Assembly: GCA_002385815.1 (NCBI GenBank) | Contig: DGEE01000154.1 | Location: forward strand, 4,885-20,052 | Direction: 5' to 3' | Source of the DNA: Hungateiclostridiaceae bacterium UBA3934 | GTDB lineage: Bacteria; Bacillota; Clostridia; Acetivibrionales; DTU013 | Length of the DNA: 15,168 nucleotides | Shown: piece after piece, positions 1 through 8,939 of the stretch | Layout: the number at the start of each line of letters is the position of its first letter | Numbering within the stretch: the stretch's first letter is position 1 | The notes under the pieces: generated by a model | The model's database searches: none | What the model was told of the DNA's origin: nothing | Seen by the model: the letters and a program-made list of their open reading frames with translations, nothing else | Made by a program: the position numbers and the translations under genes

Positions 1-1901
1 TTGTATTGTTTGCTTACCTGGCCTGGCACAATTTCAGGACAAACTACAGGCGGAAGGTTGAAATATCTGATTTTATTGAGAATCTGAATCTCAATATCGA
101 CACGGCTACAAAGGATACCTTGCTCAATTTTCCAATGCCGTTGGTCATAGCAGAGCTCGACGGATCTATCATTTGGTATAACGCTTCATTCAGAGATATT
201 TCCGAGCAGACGGACACATTCGAGAACACGGTCAGGAATGTCGTGGACGAGATACGCAGCGAACTTCAGGCCAATAATACTGAGCAGAAGTTCATGCCGA
301 TATCCAGACAGATATATATGAACGAGCGCCATTACAATGTACTGTGCAGCATTGCCAGGCGCGATCAGCAGGATGCATCAGGAAGCATGCTGATCCTTTA
401 CTTCATCGATACAACCGAACTTGTCAGGCTGAAGCAAACATATGCCGATGAGAAGATAGTCGCCGGCATATTCGTTATAGACAATTATGATGATCTTATG
501 CAGAGCATGGAGGATCCGGTCAAACCGCAGATGCTGGCTGAGATTGATAAAAGAGTGGTCCAGTGGATGTCCTTCACCAACGGCATAATCAAAAAATACG
601 AGAGAGACAAATATCTGTTCATTTTCGAACAGAAGTACATGAAAGAGCTGGAGGAGAAGAAGTTTGACATACTGGACATCGTAAAGGAAATAAATATAGG
701 AAACAAAATTCCTGTCACCCTCAGCCTTGGTTTTGGACTGAACGGCGGGACACTGTCGGAAAACCTCAACTATGCTGCGGCTTCCATCGACCTGGCACTG
801 GGCAGGGGCGGTGACCAGGTGGTATTGAAAAATGGAGAGAACTTCAGTTTCTTCGGTGGAAAGACCAGGGAGCTGGAGAAGAGAACGAAGGTAAAAGCCA
901 GGGTCATTGCATATGCGCTGCGTGAACTCATAGATCAGGCAGACAATGTGATCATCATGGGACATGAAAACGGCGACATTGATTCGCTGGGCGCTTCGCT
1001 GGGCCTTTACAGAGTAGTCAGAAGCAGGGACAAAAATGCATACATAGTACTGAACAGGCTGAATCCCACCATCGAGAAGCTGGTGGACAGGATAAACAGT
1101 GAAGATGAATATGCGAACCTGTTTGTGACCGGGAGCGAAGCCAGGGAACTCCTGGGCAGGAAAACTCTGATCATCATCGTGGACACCCACCGCGGAAGTT
1201 TCACCGAAGAACCGGAGTTGATCGCCAACGGCAGGCAAATAGTTGTGATAGATCATCACAGAAGAGGTGCGGATTATATACAGGACACTGTACTGACATA
1301 TCAGGAGCCCTATGCATCATCCACGTGTGAACTGGTCACTGAAGTCATCCAGTACATAGATGAGAATCTGAAGCTCGATCAGCTCGAAGCCGAAGCCCTG
1401 TATGCCGGCATAGTTATCGACACGAAAAACTTTACTTTCAAAACAGGTGTGAGGACATTTGAGGCAGCATCCTTCCTGAGAAGGCAGGGGGTCGATACGG
1501 TGGCGGTCAAGAAGCTTTTCCAGAATGACATCGGGACCTATTCGAAGATTTCCTCCGTGGTCAGCAATGCTGAACTGGTAGATGGCGAAATAGCCATATC
1601 AGTTTGCGGGCCGGATATCGACGATCCGCAGCTGATAGCGCCAAAGGCGGCGGATGAACTGCTGAACCTGTCTGGAATATCTGCATCGTTCGTACTGAGC
1701 AGAGTCGATGATGAAATCTGGATAAGCGGCAGGTCACTGGGCGACATAAATGTGCAGATGATACTCGAAAAGCTAGGCGGCGGCGGGCACCTGTCGGTTG
1801 CAGGAGCACAGCTTGCTGACGCGGATATAAATGATGCAAAAGAGAGATTAAAATATGCTATAATGAATTATAAAGAAGAGATGGCAAAACCGAAAACTTA
1901 A
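1..1901 (+). CDS. gdpP: GdpP-type cyclic-di-AMP phosphodiesterase, 5' end missing
   Basis: Membrane-bound DHH/DHHA1 phosphodiesterase that in this family hydrolyses c-di-AMP to pApA, so it affects potassium, turgor and cell-wall balance. The open frame runs back to the window edge without a stop. Compared with B. subtilis GdpP (about 659 residues), roughly the first 40 residues with the two membrane helices are absent, so the gene is cut by the window. Numbered from the TTG at base 6, a PAS-like domain covers about 40-140. A degenerate GGDEF domain covers about 145-285 and has RGGDQ at 268-271 instead of GGDEF. The DHH catalytic domain follows with H320, D324/D326 (GDIDS), D393 (VDTH), DHH 416-418 and D472. 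DHHA1 ends with GGGGH 591-595. All expected metal ligands are present, so the enzyme should be active. rplI begins 14 bases downstream, probably in the same operon. Confidence 0.95.
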   Translation, partial: VLFAYLAWHNFRTNYRRKVEISDFIENLNLNIDTATKDTLLNFPMPLVIAELDGSIIWYNASFRDISEQTDTFENTVRNVVDEIRSELQANNTEQKFMPISRQIYMNERHYNVLCSIARRDQQDASGSMLILYFIDTTELVRLKQTYADEKIVAGIFVIDNYDDLMQSMEDPVKPQMLAEIDKRVVQWMSFTNGIIKKYERDKYLFIFEQKYMKELEEKKFDILDIVKEINIGNKIPVTLSLGFGLNGGTLSENLNYAAASIDLALGRGGDQVVLKNGENFSFFGGKTRELEKRTKVKARVIAYALRELIDQADNVIIMGHENGDIDSLGASLGLYRVVRSRDKNAYIVLNRLNPTIEKLVDRINSEDEYANLFVTGSEARELLGRKTLIIIVDTHRGSFTEEPELIANGRQIVVIDHHRRGADYIQDTVLTYQEPYASSTCELVTEVIQYIDENLKLDQLEAEALYAGIVIDTKNFTFKTGVRTFEAASFLRRQGVDTVAVKKLFQNDIGTYSKISSVVSNAELVDGEIAISVCGPDIDDPQLIAPKAADELLNLSGISASFVLSRVDDEIWISGRSLGDINVQMILEKLGGGGHLSVAGAQLADADINDAKERLKYAIMNYKEEMAKPKT

Positions 1902-1915
1902 AACCGGAGGTTCAT

Positions 1916-2362
1916 ATGAAAGTCATATTGAAGCAGGATGTCAGAGGACTGGGGAAAAAGGATGACCTGGTTAATGTCAGCGACGGTTATGCCAGGAATT
2001 TTTTATTTCCAAGGGGTCTGGCTGTTGAGGCAAACCAAAGCAATCTCAACATGATGAAGACCAGAAAAGAAGCTGAAAAGGTCAAGAAGGATCGTGAGCT
2101 GGCGCAGGCAAAGAAACTGGCTGAAAAGCTCAGGAGCATAGAGATCGTTATAAAGGCAAAAACAGGTGACACCGGAAAACTTTTCGGGTCGATAACGGGC
2201 AAGGATATTGCTGACAAGCTGAAAGAAGACTTCGGTCTGGATATTGACAGGAAAAAGATAGTGATGCCTGACGCGATCAGGGCAACCGGGTCATATGAGA
2301 TCGATGTGAAGCTGTATCCTGAGGTCAGCAGCAAACTGAGGGTCAGAATAGAGAACGAATAA
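1916..2362 (+). CDS. rplI: 50S ribosomal protein L9
   Basis: Structural protein of the large ribosomal subunit that binds 23S rRNA and helps keep the reading frame. The 148-residue product has the normal family length. The N-terminal rRNA-binding domain carries the signature GYARNFLFPRGLA at 24-36. A long charged connecting helix rich in Lys and Glu spans about 41-75. The C-terminal domain starts with the GKLFGSIT stretch at 87-94. The ATG at 1916 follows CCGGAGG by 5 bases, a strong ribosome-binding site. It lies 14 bases after gdpP and 16 bases before dnaB, which is the standard Firmicutes order gdpP-rplI-dnaB, so the three are likely cotranscribed. Nothing is unusual. Confidence 0.98.
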   Translation: MKVILKQDVRGLGKKDDLVNVSDGYARNFLFPRGLAVEANQSNLNMMKTRKEAEKVKKDRELAQAKKLAEKLRSIEIVIKAKTGDTGKLFGSITGKDIADKLKEDFGLDIDRKKIVMPDAIRATGSYEIDVKLYPEVSSKLRVRIENE

Positions 2363-2378
2363 CCGGAGGGGTCGTAAA

Positions 2379-3722
2379 GTGGATATAAATGCCTTGGGAA
2401 TGGTGCCACCTCATAATATTGAGGCGGAACAGGCAGTGCTAGGCTGTATGCTGCTCGATTCCGATGTGATCCCGACAGTGACGGAGCTTATCAGGAGCTC
2501 AGATTTTTACAGAGAAGACCACAGGGAAATATGTGAGGCCATTACTGATATAGTAGAAAAAGCCGGTCCGGTGGACATAATAACCGTAACCGAGCAGTTG
2601 CAGCAGAGAGGGACGCTGGAAGCTGTAGGCGGTATGGACTATCTTGCCAGCATAACCAGTGCGGTGCCTACTACTGCAAATGCAAGACATTATGCGAAAA
2701 TCGTCGAGGAAAAATCACTGCTGCGCAAACTGATAAAAGCGGCATCAGAGATCTCGGGGATGAGCTATGAAGCCACAGAAGAAGCTGAATATGTACTGGA
2801 TAAGGCTGAGAAGAGCATATTCGACATAATTGAGAGAAGAAGCACCCAGGGATTTACTCATATCAAAGACGTGCTCCTTGAGACATTCAACAGACTCGAG
2901 GAGCTCTACAACAGCAAAAGTCCCATAACCGGCATACCAACAGGATTTACGGATCTGGATATGAAAACTGCCGGACTGCAGAATTCGGACCTGATACTGA
3001 TAGCGGCCCGTCCGGGCATGGGCAAGACAGCTATGGCACTGAACATCGCCCAGTATGCAGCAGTCCAGAAACATGTGCCGGTAGCCCTGTTCAACCTTGA
3101 GATGTCGAAGGACCAGCTGGTCAACAGGATGTTGTGCAGTGAGGTCATGGTCGACAGCCATAAGATGAGGACAGGCAAGCTCGATGATGAAGACTGGAAC
3201 AAGATAGCAAAAGCCCTGGGACCTTTGTCAGAGGCGCCTATATATATAGATGATACGCCTGGTGTCTCAGTGATGGATATCAGGGCAAAGTGCAGGAGGC
3301 TCAAGCTTGAAAAGAGACTCGGACTCGTGGTGATCGACTATCTGCAGCTTATGCGTGGAAGAGGAAGAGCGGAAAACAGACAGCAGGAAGTATCGGAAAT
3401 ATCCCGTTCGCTTAAAATACTGGCAAAAGAACTCAATGTGCCGGTAATAACCATGTCACAGCTGAGCAGGGGTCCGGAGTCCAGGAACGATCATCGGCCG
3501 ATGCTCAGCGACCTGAGGGAGTCCGGCGCCATAGAACAGGATGCCGACATAGTCATGTTCCTTTACAGGGACGACTATTATAACCCGGACACTGAGAAGA
3601 AGAACATAGCCGAAGTGATCATCGCCAAACACAGGAACGGATCGACAGGTACGGTCTATCTCAAATGGTTTGGTAATTATACTAAGTTTGCTAATTTGGA
3701 AAGAGATGAAGTCTATCAATAA
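2379..3722 (+). CDS. dnaB: replicative DNA helicase DnaB
   Basis: Hexameric 5'-3' helicase that unwinds DNA at the replication fork and contacts primase. The gene is called dnaC in B. subtilis. The 447-residue product has the usual length. The N-terminal helical domain (about 8-110) begins with the typical PPHNIEAEQAVLG. A linker helix follows, then the RecA-like motor domain from about 180. This has Walker A RPGMGKT at 211-217, Walker B VVIDYLQL at 317-324, SQLSR at 360-364 and the KHRNG arginine-finger region at 418-422. No intein interrupts it. The start is GTG at 2379, preceded by CCGGAGGGG with about 9 bases of spacing from GGAGG. The last 17 bases overlap the proposed tilS start, suggesting coupled translation. 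Confidence 0.98.
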   Translation: MDINALGMVPPHNIEAEQAVLGCMLLDSDVIPTVTELIRSSDFYREDHREICEAITDIVEKAGPVDIITVTEQLQQRGTLEAVGGMDYLASITSAVPTTANARHYAKIVEEKSLLRKLIKAASEISGMSYEATEEAEYVLDKAEKSIFDIIERRSTQGFTHIKDVLLETFNRLEELYNSKSPITGIPTGFTDLDMKTAGLQNSDLILIAARPGMGKTAMALNIAQYAAVQKHVPVALFNLEMSKDQLVNRMLCSEVMVDSHKMRTGKLDDEDWNKIAKALGPLSEAPIYIDDTPGVSVMDIRAKCRRLKLEKRLGLVVIDYLQLMRGRGRAENRQQEVSEISRSLKILAKELNVPVITMSQLSRGPESRNDHRPMLSDLRESGAIEQDADIVMFLYRDDYYNPDTEKKNIAEVIIAKHRNGSTGTVYLKWFGNYTKFANLERDEVYQ

Positions 3723-5172
3723 TGATTATATCCGGAAATTCCAGAAGAAGATACAGGATATCATTCTTGCCAACAGCCTGATCGAGCCTGGCGAAGGTGT
3801 TGTAGCAGGCGTGTCAGGAGGGGCTGACTCTGTCTGCCTTATCCATGTGCTCCATTCTCTGCGGTCCGAGCTCGGAGTAAAGCTCCATGCCGTCCATGTG
3901 AATCATATGCTGCGCGGTGAAGAAGCAGATGCGGATGAACGATATACTGCAGACCTGTGCAGAGAACTGGGTATACCACTGCATATCCTGCGCACGGATG
4001 TGGCGGCGGCCGCAGCAGGACTTGGCATTTCAATCGAGGAAGCCGGCAGGGAAATACGCTACCGTGAATTCAACAGGCATGCAGAAGCCACAGGTGCAGC
4101 TAAGATCGCAGTGGCACACAACAGGAACGACCAGGCGGAAACAGTCATGCTGAACATAATCAGGGGGACCGGAGCTGCGGGTCTCTGCGGGATGGAATAC
4201 GCCAGAGGGAATATCATAAGACCGCTCCTTTCCGCAGACAGGGAAGAGATCGAGCATTACTGCAAGGCCGCCGGTCTGCAACCGAGGACCGACAGCAGCA
4301 ATCTGACACAGGAATATACCCGCAATAAAGTGCGGCTCGGATTATTCCCATATATAAATGAAAACTTCGGCGCCAACATCATCAACAGCCTTTGCAGGCT
4401 GGCAGAAAACACTGCTGCTGACCAGCGGTTCATGGAAAAATGCGCAGGCGGAGCCTACAGGCAGGCCCTGTGCGAAAGCAGAGAGGGTTCAGTCAGTATG
4501 GATATCGGTAAACTGCAGAGCTTGGATCCGGCGATACTGATGCGTGTCCTCAGGCAGGCTGTCATACATGCGGCAGGCAGTGCCAAAGGAGTAGGCAGCA
4601 CTCATTATCAGGCCCTGGCAGACCTTGTCGGAAAAGGCATTACCGGGACACAGGCCGAACTGCCCCGGGGTATCAGGGCATCCGTTTCATATGGTATCCT
4701 GAAGGTATTCACCGCCGGAGATCCTGCGGAGAAAAATCTGCAGGTCGAAGAATTTTCCAGGCAGGCAGCGATCCCGGGAACAACACCGATCCCGGAGGTC
4801 GGCGCGGATCTGACGACCTCGCTGCATCAGCCCCTGAGTATTGATAAATATAAATCGCTGGGGTATAATCCTTACGTGCAATATTTTGATTATGACTTGC
4901 TGAAAAAGGGAATACATATAAGAAATCGTCGGAACGGAGATATTTTCAAGCCCCTTGGATCCGGCGGCACTAAAAAACTCAAGGAGTTCTTCATCGACAG
5001 CAAAATACCGCGGGAGATGCGCAGTCGTATCCCGCTCATATGTTATGGAAATGAGACGGTATGGGTTATAGGATATAAAATAAGTGATAAATTCAAGGTA
5101 ACTGAAAATACTAAAAAAGTATTGAAAATCGAATTCAATCGGAGGGGTCATGACAATGATGAAAGATATTGA
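3706..5172 (+). CDS. tilS: tRNA(Ile)-lysidine synthetase TilS
   Basis: ATP-dependent enzyme that converts C34 of the minor tRNA-Ile (anticodon CAU) to lysidine so that it reads AUA. AUA codons are very common in the neighbouring genes, so the enzyme should be essential here. I chose the ATG at 3706 (GGAAAGAG just before it, 488 residues). An in-frame ATG at 3670 has no ribosome-binding site and lies deeper in dnaB. The N-terminal PP-loop ATPase has SGGADS at 37-42, followed by HAVHVNHMLRG and the AHNRNDQAET region. The middle resembles the TilS linker. The C-terminal tRNA-binding domain includes GDIFKPLGSGGTKKLKEFF and ends in VTENTKKVLKIEF. The gene overlaps dnaB by 17 bases and hpt by 23 bases. 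The tilS-hpt-ftsH order matches B. subtilis. Confidence 0.96.
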   Translation: MKSINNDYIRKFQKKIQDIILANSLIEPGEGVVAGVSGGADSVCLIHVLHSLRSELGVKLHAVHVNHMLRGEEADADERYTADLCRELGIPLHILRTDVAAAAAGLGISIEEAGREIRYREFNRHAEATGAAKIAVAHNRNDQAETVMLNIIRGTGAAGLCGMEYARGNIIRPLLSADREEIEHYCKAAGLQPRTDSSNLTQEYTRNKVRLGLFPYINENFGANIINSLCRLAENTAADQRFMEKCAGGAYRQALCESREGSVSMDIGKLQSLDPAILMRVLRQAVIHAAGSAKGVGSTHYQALADLVGKGITGTQAELPRGIRASVSYGILKVFTAGDPAEKNLQVEEFSRQAAIPGTTPIPEVGADLTTSLHQPLSIDKYKSLGYNPYVQYFDYDLLKKGIHIRNRRNGDIFKPLGSGGTKKLKEFFIDSKIPREMRSRIPLICYGNETVWVIGYKISDKFKVTENTKKVLKIEFNRRGHDNDERY

Positions 5173-5701
5173 AGAGGTTTTGGTGCCGCGGGAACAGATA
5201 AGCGAAATGGTAAAGTCACTGGGCAAACGTATATCTGAGGATTACGCGGGAGAGGATCTCGTTCTTGTGGGAGTGCTGAAGGGCGGTTTCATTTTTCTGG
5301 CCGATTTGATGAGGGAAATAACTATACCTGTGGATATGGATCTCATAGCGGTATCCAGCTACGGAGCATCCACAAGGTCCTCAGGTGTTGTACGTATAAT
5401 AAAGGATATCGATCTCGACATTGTCGGCAAGCATGTTCTGATTGTGGAGGACCTTGTTGACACAGGCCTTACTCTGAGTCACCTCAAGGACCTTTTCAAC
5501 ACGAGAGGACCGAAGAGCGTCAAGGTCTGTACTGCGTTTGACAAGCCATCCAGGCGGAAGATCGAGATTGAGATCGAATACAACGGGATAGAAGTGCCGG
5601 ACAAATTCATAGTTGGTTACGGCCTCGACTATGCGGGCAGATACCGTAATTTGCCTGATGTGTGTACGCTTAAGGAAGAAATATATGAAAAAGAACTGTG
5701 A
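5150..5701 (+). CDS. hpt: hypoxanthine phosphoribosyltransferase
   Basis: Purine salvage enzyme that joins hypoxanthine (and often guanine) to PRPP, giving IMP or GMP in the cytoplasm. The 183-residue product has the family length. The PRPP-binding motif VLIVEDLVDTGLTL is at 96-109. GVLKGGFIFLADL at 41-53 is the typical early loop. The C-terminal DKFIVGYGLDYAGRYRNLP at 151-169 holds the purine-contacting residues. The start is uncertain among ATG codons at 5150, 5156 and 5159, all after GGAGGGG (5141-5147). The ATG at 5156 or 5159 has the more usual spacing, 5150 the longest frame. It lies inside the 3' end of tilS, so translation is probably coupled. In B. subtilis, TilS and HprT also interact and activate ftsH, which is known there but not testable from this sequence. 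Confidence 0.96.
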   Translation: MTMMKDIEEVLVPREQISEMVKSLGKRISEDYAGEDLVLVGVLKGGFIFLADLMREITIPVDMDLIAVSSYGASTRSSGVVRIIKDIDLDIVGKHVLIVEDLVDTGLTLSHLKDLFNTRGPKSVKVCTAFDKPSRRKIEIEIEYNGIEVPDKFIVGYGLDYAGRYRNLPDVCTLKEEIYEKEL

Positions 5702-5757
5702 CCGCACAGACAAAACTGCGGCGCTGGTGGTATATATGTGTTGGACCCTGTGTTTAT

Positions 5758-5793
5758 TGAGTTTATTAAGGGTTTATGTTAATATATTATAAT
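5758..5793 (+). promoter_or_regulatory. candidate SigA-type promoter of ftsH (and metK)
   Basis: The 114-base gap between hpt and ftsH ends in a strongly AT-rich stretch. A perfect TATAAT lies at 5788-5793. A -35-like TTAAGG (5766-5771) lies 16 bases upstream and matches only weakly. An alternative pair is TTGAGT (5758-5763) with TAATAT (5780-5785), also 16 bases apart. I cannot decide between them. Either would start transcription shortly before the GGGAGGG ribosome-binding site, and ftsH has its own promoter in B. subtilis. Confidence 0.45.
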
Positions 5794-5836
5794 CTGGAAA
5801 GCAGATTTAGCCATAGTGGGTCCGGGAGGGAGATAT

Positions 5837-7651
5837 TTGAAATATTTTAAAGGTTTGAGTTTTTATATAGTGATATTCGTGTTGGCGATGTTTCTGGTGA
5901 TGATTTATACCAGCACCGGAAATCCGGCACAGCTTAGCTATACACAGCTGCTTTCACAGATCGAGAACAGCAATGTGCAGAGCATAACTCTCAAAGCTGA
6001 CGAGGCAACAGTAGAACTGATCACTCCAAACAAGGGATCGAAAACAAAAGAATATGTGGTCTATATATCATCGGTGGATTCATTCACCGACATGGTGACC
6101 GAAGCGTGGAAAAACGGGCAGGTCAAGGATTTCAGAGTACAGAGGCCGCCGACGGCGCCCTGGTGGATATCGATCCTGCCTACACTGGGTCTTATAGTGA
6201 TATTCGTGATATTCTGGGTGTTCTTCCTTCAGCAGTCCCAGGCCGGAGGCGGCAACCGGGTGATGTCCTTCGGGAAAAGTCGTGCCAGGATCAGCACTGA
6301 CGAAAAGAGAAAAGTCACATTCGAAGATGTGGCCGGAGCAGATGAAGAAAAGGAAGAACTGAAGGAAATCGTAGAATTTCTCAAATCCCCCAAAAAATTT
6401 ATAGAATTAGGTGCCAGGATACCTAAAGGCGTTTTGCTGGTAGGGCCGCCCGGTACAGGTAAAACATTGCTCGCAAGGGCCGTTTCCGGAGAAGCCGGAG
6501 TTCCGTTCTTCAGCATAAGCGGATCGGACTTTGTTGAAATGTTCGTCGGTGTAGGTGCCTCAAGAGTCCGTGATCTTTTCGAACAGGCGAAAAAGAGTGC
6601 CCCGTGCATGGTTTTCATAGATGAGATAGATGCAGTAGGCAGACACAGGGGAGCAGGACTGGGAGGAGGCCATGACGAGCGTGAACAGACACTGAACCAG
6701 TTGCTTGTGGAGATGGACGGCTTCGGTGTGAATGAAGGCGTCATCATACTGGCAGCGACAAACAGACCTGACATACTGGATCCCGCATTGCTGAGACCGG
6801 GAAGGTTCGACAGGAGGATATATGTGGGATTGCCTGATATAAAGGGCCGTGAAGCTATCCTGAAGGTACATGCCAGGGGCAAGCCTCTGGGATCGGACGT
6901 GAAGCTGGACGAACTGGCGAAGAGCACTCCCGGTTTCACAGGTGCGGACCTGGAAAACCTGCTCAATGAGGCTGCACTTCTCGCAGCGCGTCAAAACAAA
7001 AAACGCATCGAAATGGAACAGATAAAGGAAGCTACGTTCAAGGTAGTCGTTGGTCCTGAAAAGAAGAGCAAGGTCATGAGCGAGAAGGAAAAGAAGCTTA
7101 CAGCTTATCACGAGGCCGGCCATGCCATTGCTGTGAAGGTGGCTTCTTCCACCAACAAGGTCGACAGGGTATCGATAATACCGTCAGGGCGCGCAGGAGG
7201 CTATACTGCGCATAAACCCGATGAGGATAAATCATATCATACGAAATCCCAGCTCATGGAGGAGATCATCATCCTTATGGGCGGGCGTGCGGCTGAGGAC
7301 ATCGTACTCGGTGAGATCAGCACCGGAGCCTCCCATGACCTCAAGCATGCCAACGGCATAGCCAGAAATATGATAATTAAATACGGGATGAGTGAGACAC
7401 TGGGCAACATGGTTTTCGATGATAATGGCGAAGTGTTCATCGGTCGTGACTTCGGGCATACCAAAAGCTACAGTGAGGAAATGGCAGCCATCATCGACAA
7501 GGAAATCAAGAATATTATTGATACTGCCTATGAAAAGACAGTTTCCATACTCAAGGAACATATCAATGCGCTCCACAAGGTCGCTGAGGCGCTTCTGGAG
7601 AAAGAGAAGCTGGAAGGTCACGAATTTGAGGCGATCTTTGCAGGTGCATGA
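5837..7651 (+). CDS. ftsH: ATP-dependent zinc metalloprotease FtsH
   Basis: Membrane-anchored AAA+ protease that degrades misfolded membrane proteins and some regulators. I place the start at TTG 5837, because GGGAGGG (5823-5829) sits 7 bases before it. The longer frame from GTG 5816 would contain this ribosome-binding site inside the gene. The resulting N-terminus MKYFKGLSFYIVIF fits the family, giving 604 residues. Numbered from that start: membrane helix about 8-24, extracytoplasmic part about 25-108, second helix about 112-132, Walker A GPPGTGKT 203-210, Walker B VFIDEID 259-265, arginines of the second region of homology R320 and R323, zinc site HEAGH 425-429 and the third ligand D501. 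All catalytic residues are intact. metK follows after 40 bases with no visible terminator, so the two are probably cotranscribed. Confidence 0.97.
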   Translation: MKYFKGLSFYIVIFVLAMFLVMIYTSTGNPAQLSYTQLLSQIENSNVQSITLKADEATVELITPNKGSKTKEYVVYISSVDSFTDMVTEAWKNGQVKDFRVQRPPTAPWWISILPTLGLIVIFVIFWVFFLQQSQAGGGNRVMSFGKSRARISTDEKRKVTFEDVAGADEEKEELKEIVEFLKSPKKFIELGARIPKGVLLVGPPGTGKTLLARAVSGEAGVPFFSISGSDFVEMFVGVGASRVRDLFEQAKKSAPCMVFIDEIDAVGRHRGAGLGGGHDEREQTLNQLLVEMDGFGVNEGVIILAATNRPDILDPALLRPGRFDRRIYVGLPDIKGREAILKVHARGKPLGSDVKLDELAKSTPGFTGADLENLLNEAALLAARQNKKRIEMEQIKEATFKVVVGPEKKSKVMSEKEKKLTAYHEAGHAIAVKVASSTNKVDRVSIIPSGRAGGYTAHKPDEDKSYHTKSQLMEEIIILMGGRAAEDIVLGEISTGASHDLKHANGIARNMIIKYGMSETLGNMVFDDNGEVFIGRDFGHTKSYSEEMAAIIDKEIKNIIDTAYEKTVSILKEHINALHKVAEALLEKEKLEGHEFEAIFAGA

Positions 7652-7691
7652 TATCTGTAAGGATTTTTTCCAGGCGAGAGGAGAGCTGTAA

Positions 7692-8885
7692 ATGTCGAAA
7701 AAATTCTTTACCTCGGAGTCCGTCACAGAGGGACATCCGGACAAGATCTGTGACCAGATTTCCGATGCGGTGCTTGATGCTTTTTATGCAAAGGATCCAT
7801 ATGCCAGAGTCGCATGTGAGACTGCGATAACCACCGGAATGGTCCTGGTCATGGGAGAAATAACGGCAAACTGCAATGTGGACATACCCAAAGTGGTCAG
7901 GGATACGATACTTGAGATCGGGTACGACAGTTCAGATCATGGATTTGACGGCTATACCTGTGCAGTCCTGGTTTCCATCGACGAGCAATCCGGTGACATA
8001 GCAATGGGAGTAGACAAGGCACTTGAGGCAAAGAAAGGTGAAATGGAAGACTTGCAGATCGAGGCCATTGGTGCCGGTGACCAGGGAATGATGTTCGGGT
8101 TCGCCTGCAATGAGACTCCCGAATTGATGCCCTTGCCTGTTTCATTGGCTCACAGGCTTGCGAGGAAGCTGGCAGAGGTACGGAAGCAGGGTGTGATCGC
8201 CTATCTCAAGCCCGATGGAAAATCGCAGGTGACGGTTGAATATGACGGGGACAAGCCTGTCAGAATCGATACAGTGGTAATTTCCTCACAGCATGAGGAC
8301 GGGATCTCTCGCGAGAGGATCGAACAGGATATAATCAAGAATGTGATCAGGGAAGTTGTGCCTTCAGAACTGATAGACAGCAGTACAAAATTTCTCATCA
8401 ATCCCACGGGCAGATTCGTCGTGGGCGGACCCCAGGGGGACTCAGGTCTTACCGGCAGGAAGATTATCGTCGATACATATGGCGGTTATGCAAGGCATGG
8501 TGGAGGGGCATTCTCGGGCAAGGATCCGACAAAGGTAGACCGTTCTGCTGCGTATGCTGCCCGATATGCAGCGAAGAATCTTGTGGCAGCAGGTTTGGCA
8601 GCCAGACTGGAGATCCAGCTGGCATACGCCATAGGAGTGGCCAATCCGGTATCGATATTTGTTGATACTTTTGGTACCGGGACGATACCTGAGGAGAAGA
8701 TCGTACAGCTGGTCAGGAAGCATTTTGATCTGAGACCTGCTGCCATCATAAGGGATCTGGATCTCAGAAGACCTATATATAAACAGACTGCGGCATATGG
8801 ACATTTCGGACGCAACGATATCGACCTGCCGTGGGAGAAGACTGACAAGGCGGAAATACTCCGTGAAGAAGCCAAATACATATAA
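7692..8885 (+). CDS. metK: S-adenosylmethionine synthetase
   Basis: Cytoplasmic enzyme that makes S-adenosylmethionine from methionine and ATP, the methyl donor for the cell. The 397-residue product has the normal length and opens with FTSESVTEGHPDKICDQISD. Residues GAGDQGMMFG at 127-136 and GGGAFSGKDPTKVDR at 270-284 are the two family signatures (ATP-binding and phosphate loop). The ATG at 7692 follows a purine-rich GAGAGGAGAG stretch. The gene lies 40 bases behind ftsH with no terminator, promoter or S-box (SAM riboswitch) leader between them, unlike many Firmicutes metK genes. Expression is therefore probably set by the ftsH promoter. It converges on the HD-GYP gene across a 54-base gap. 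Confidence 0.98.
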   Translation: MSKKFFTSESVTEGHPDKICDQISDAVLDAFYAKDPYARVACETAITTGMVLVMGEITANCNVDIPKVVRDTILEIGYDSSDHGFDGYTCAVLVSIDEQSGDIAMGVDKALEAKKGEMEDLQIEAIGAGDQGMMFGFACNETPELMPLPVSLAHRLARKLAEVRKQGVIAYLKPDGKSQVTVEYDGDKPVRIDTVVISSQHEDGISRERIEQDIIKNVIREVVPSELIDSSTKFLINPTGRFVVGGPQGDSGLTGRKIIVDTYGGYARHGGGAFSGKDPTKVDRSAAYAARYAAKNLVAAGLAARLEIQLAYAIGVANPVSIFVDTFGTGTIPEEKIVQLVRKHFDLRPAAIIRDLDLRRPIYKQTAAYGHFGRNDIDLPWEKTDKAEILREEAKYI

Positions 8886-8939
8886 AAAAGATTGTTGGGG
8901 CATTTTCAGTTAAAAATGATGTCTGTTAAGAAATCCCTG

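Noticed and set aside
378..1259. Open frame of 293 codons on the minus strand inside gdpP
   Set aside because: Antisense shadow of conserved GdpP domains; no family resemblance.
5702..5721. Hairpin CCGCA/TGCGG just after hpt
   Set aside because: Five base pairs, a 10-base loop and no T-run, so not a convincing terminator.
5816..5836. Upstream GTG start for ftsH
   Set aside because: The first codons are the ribosome-binding site itself (GGGAGGG), and the TTG at 5837 has correct spacing and a family-like N-terminus.
8886..8939. Terminator between the convergent metK and HD-GYP genes
   Set aside because: Only a weak AT stem CATTTT/AAAATG (8901-8906 and 8913-8918) is seen, without a proper T-run on either strand.
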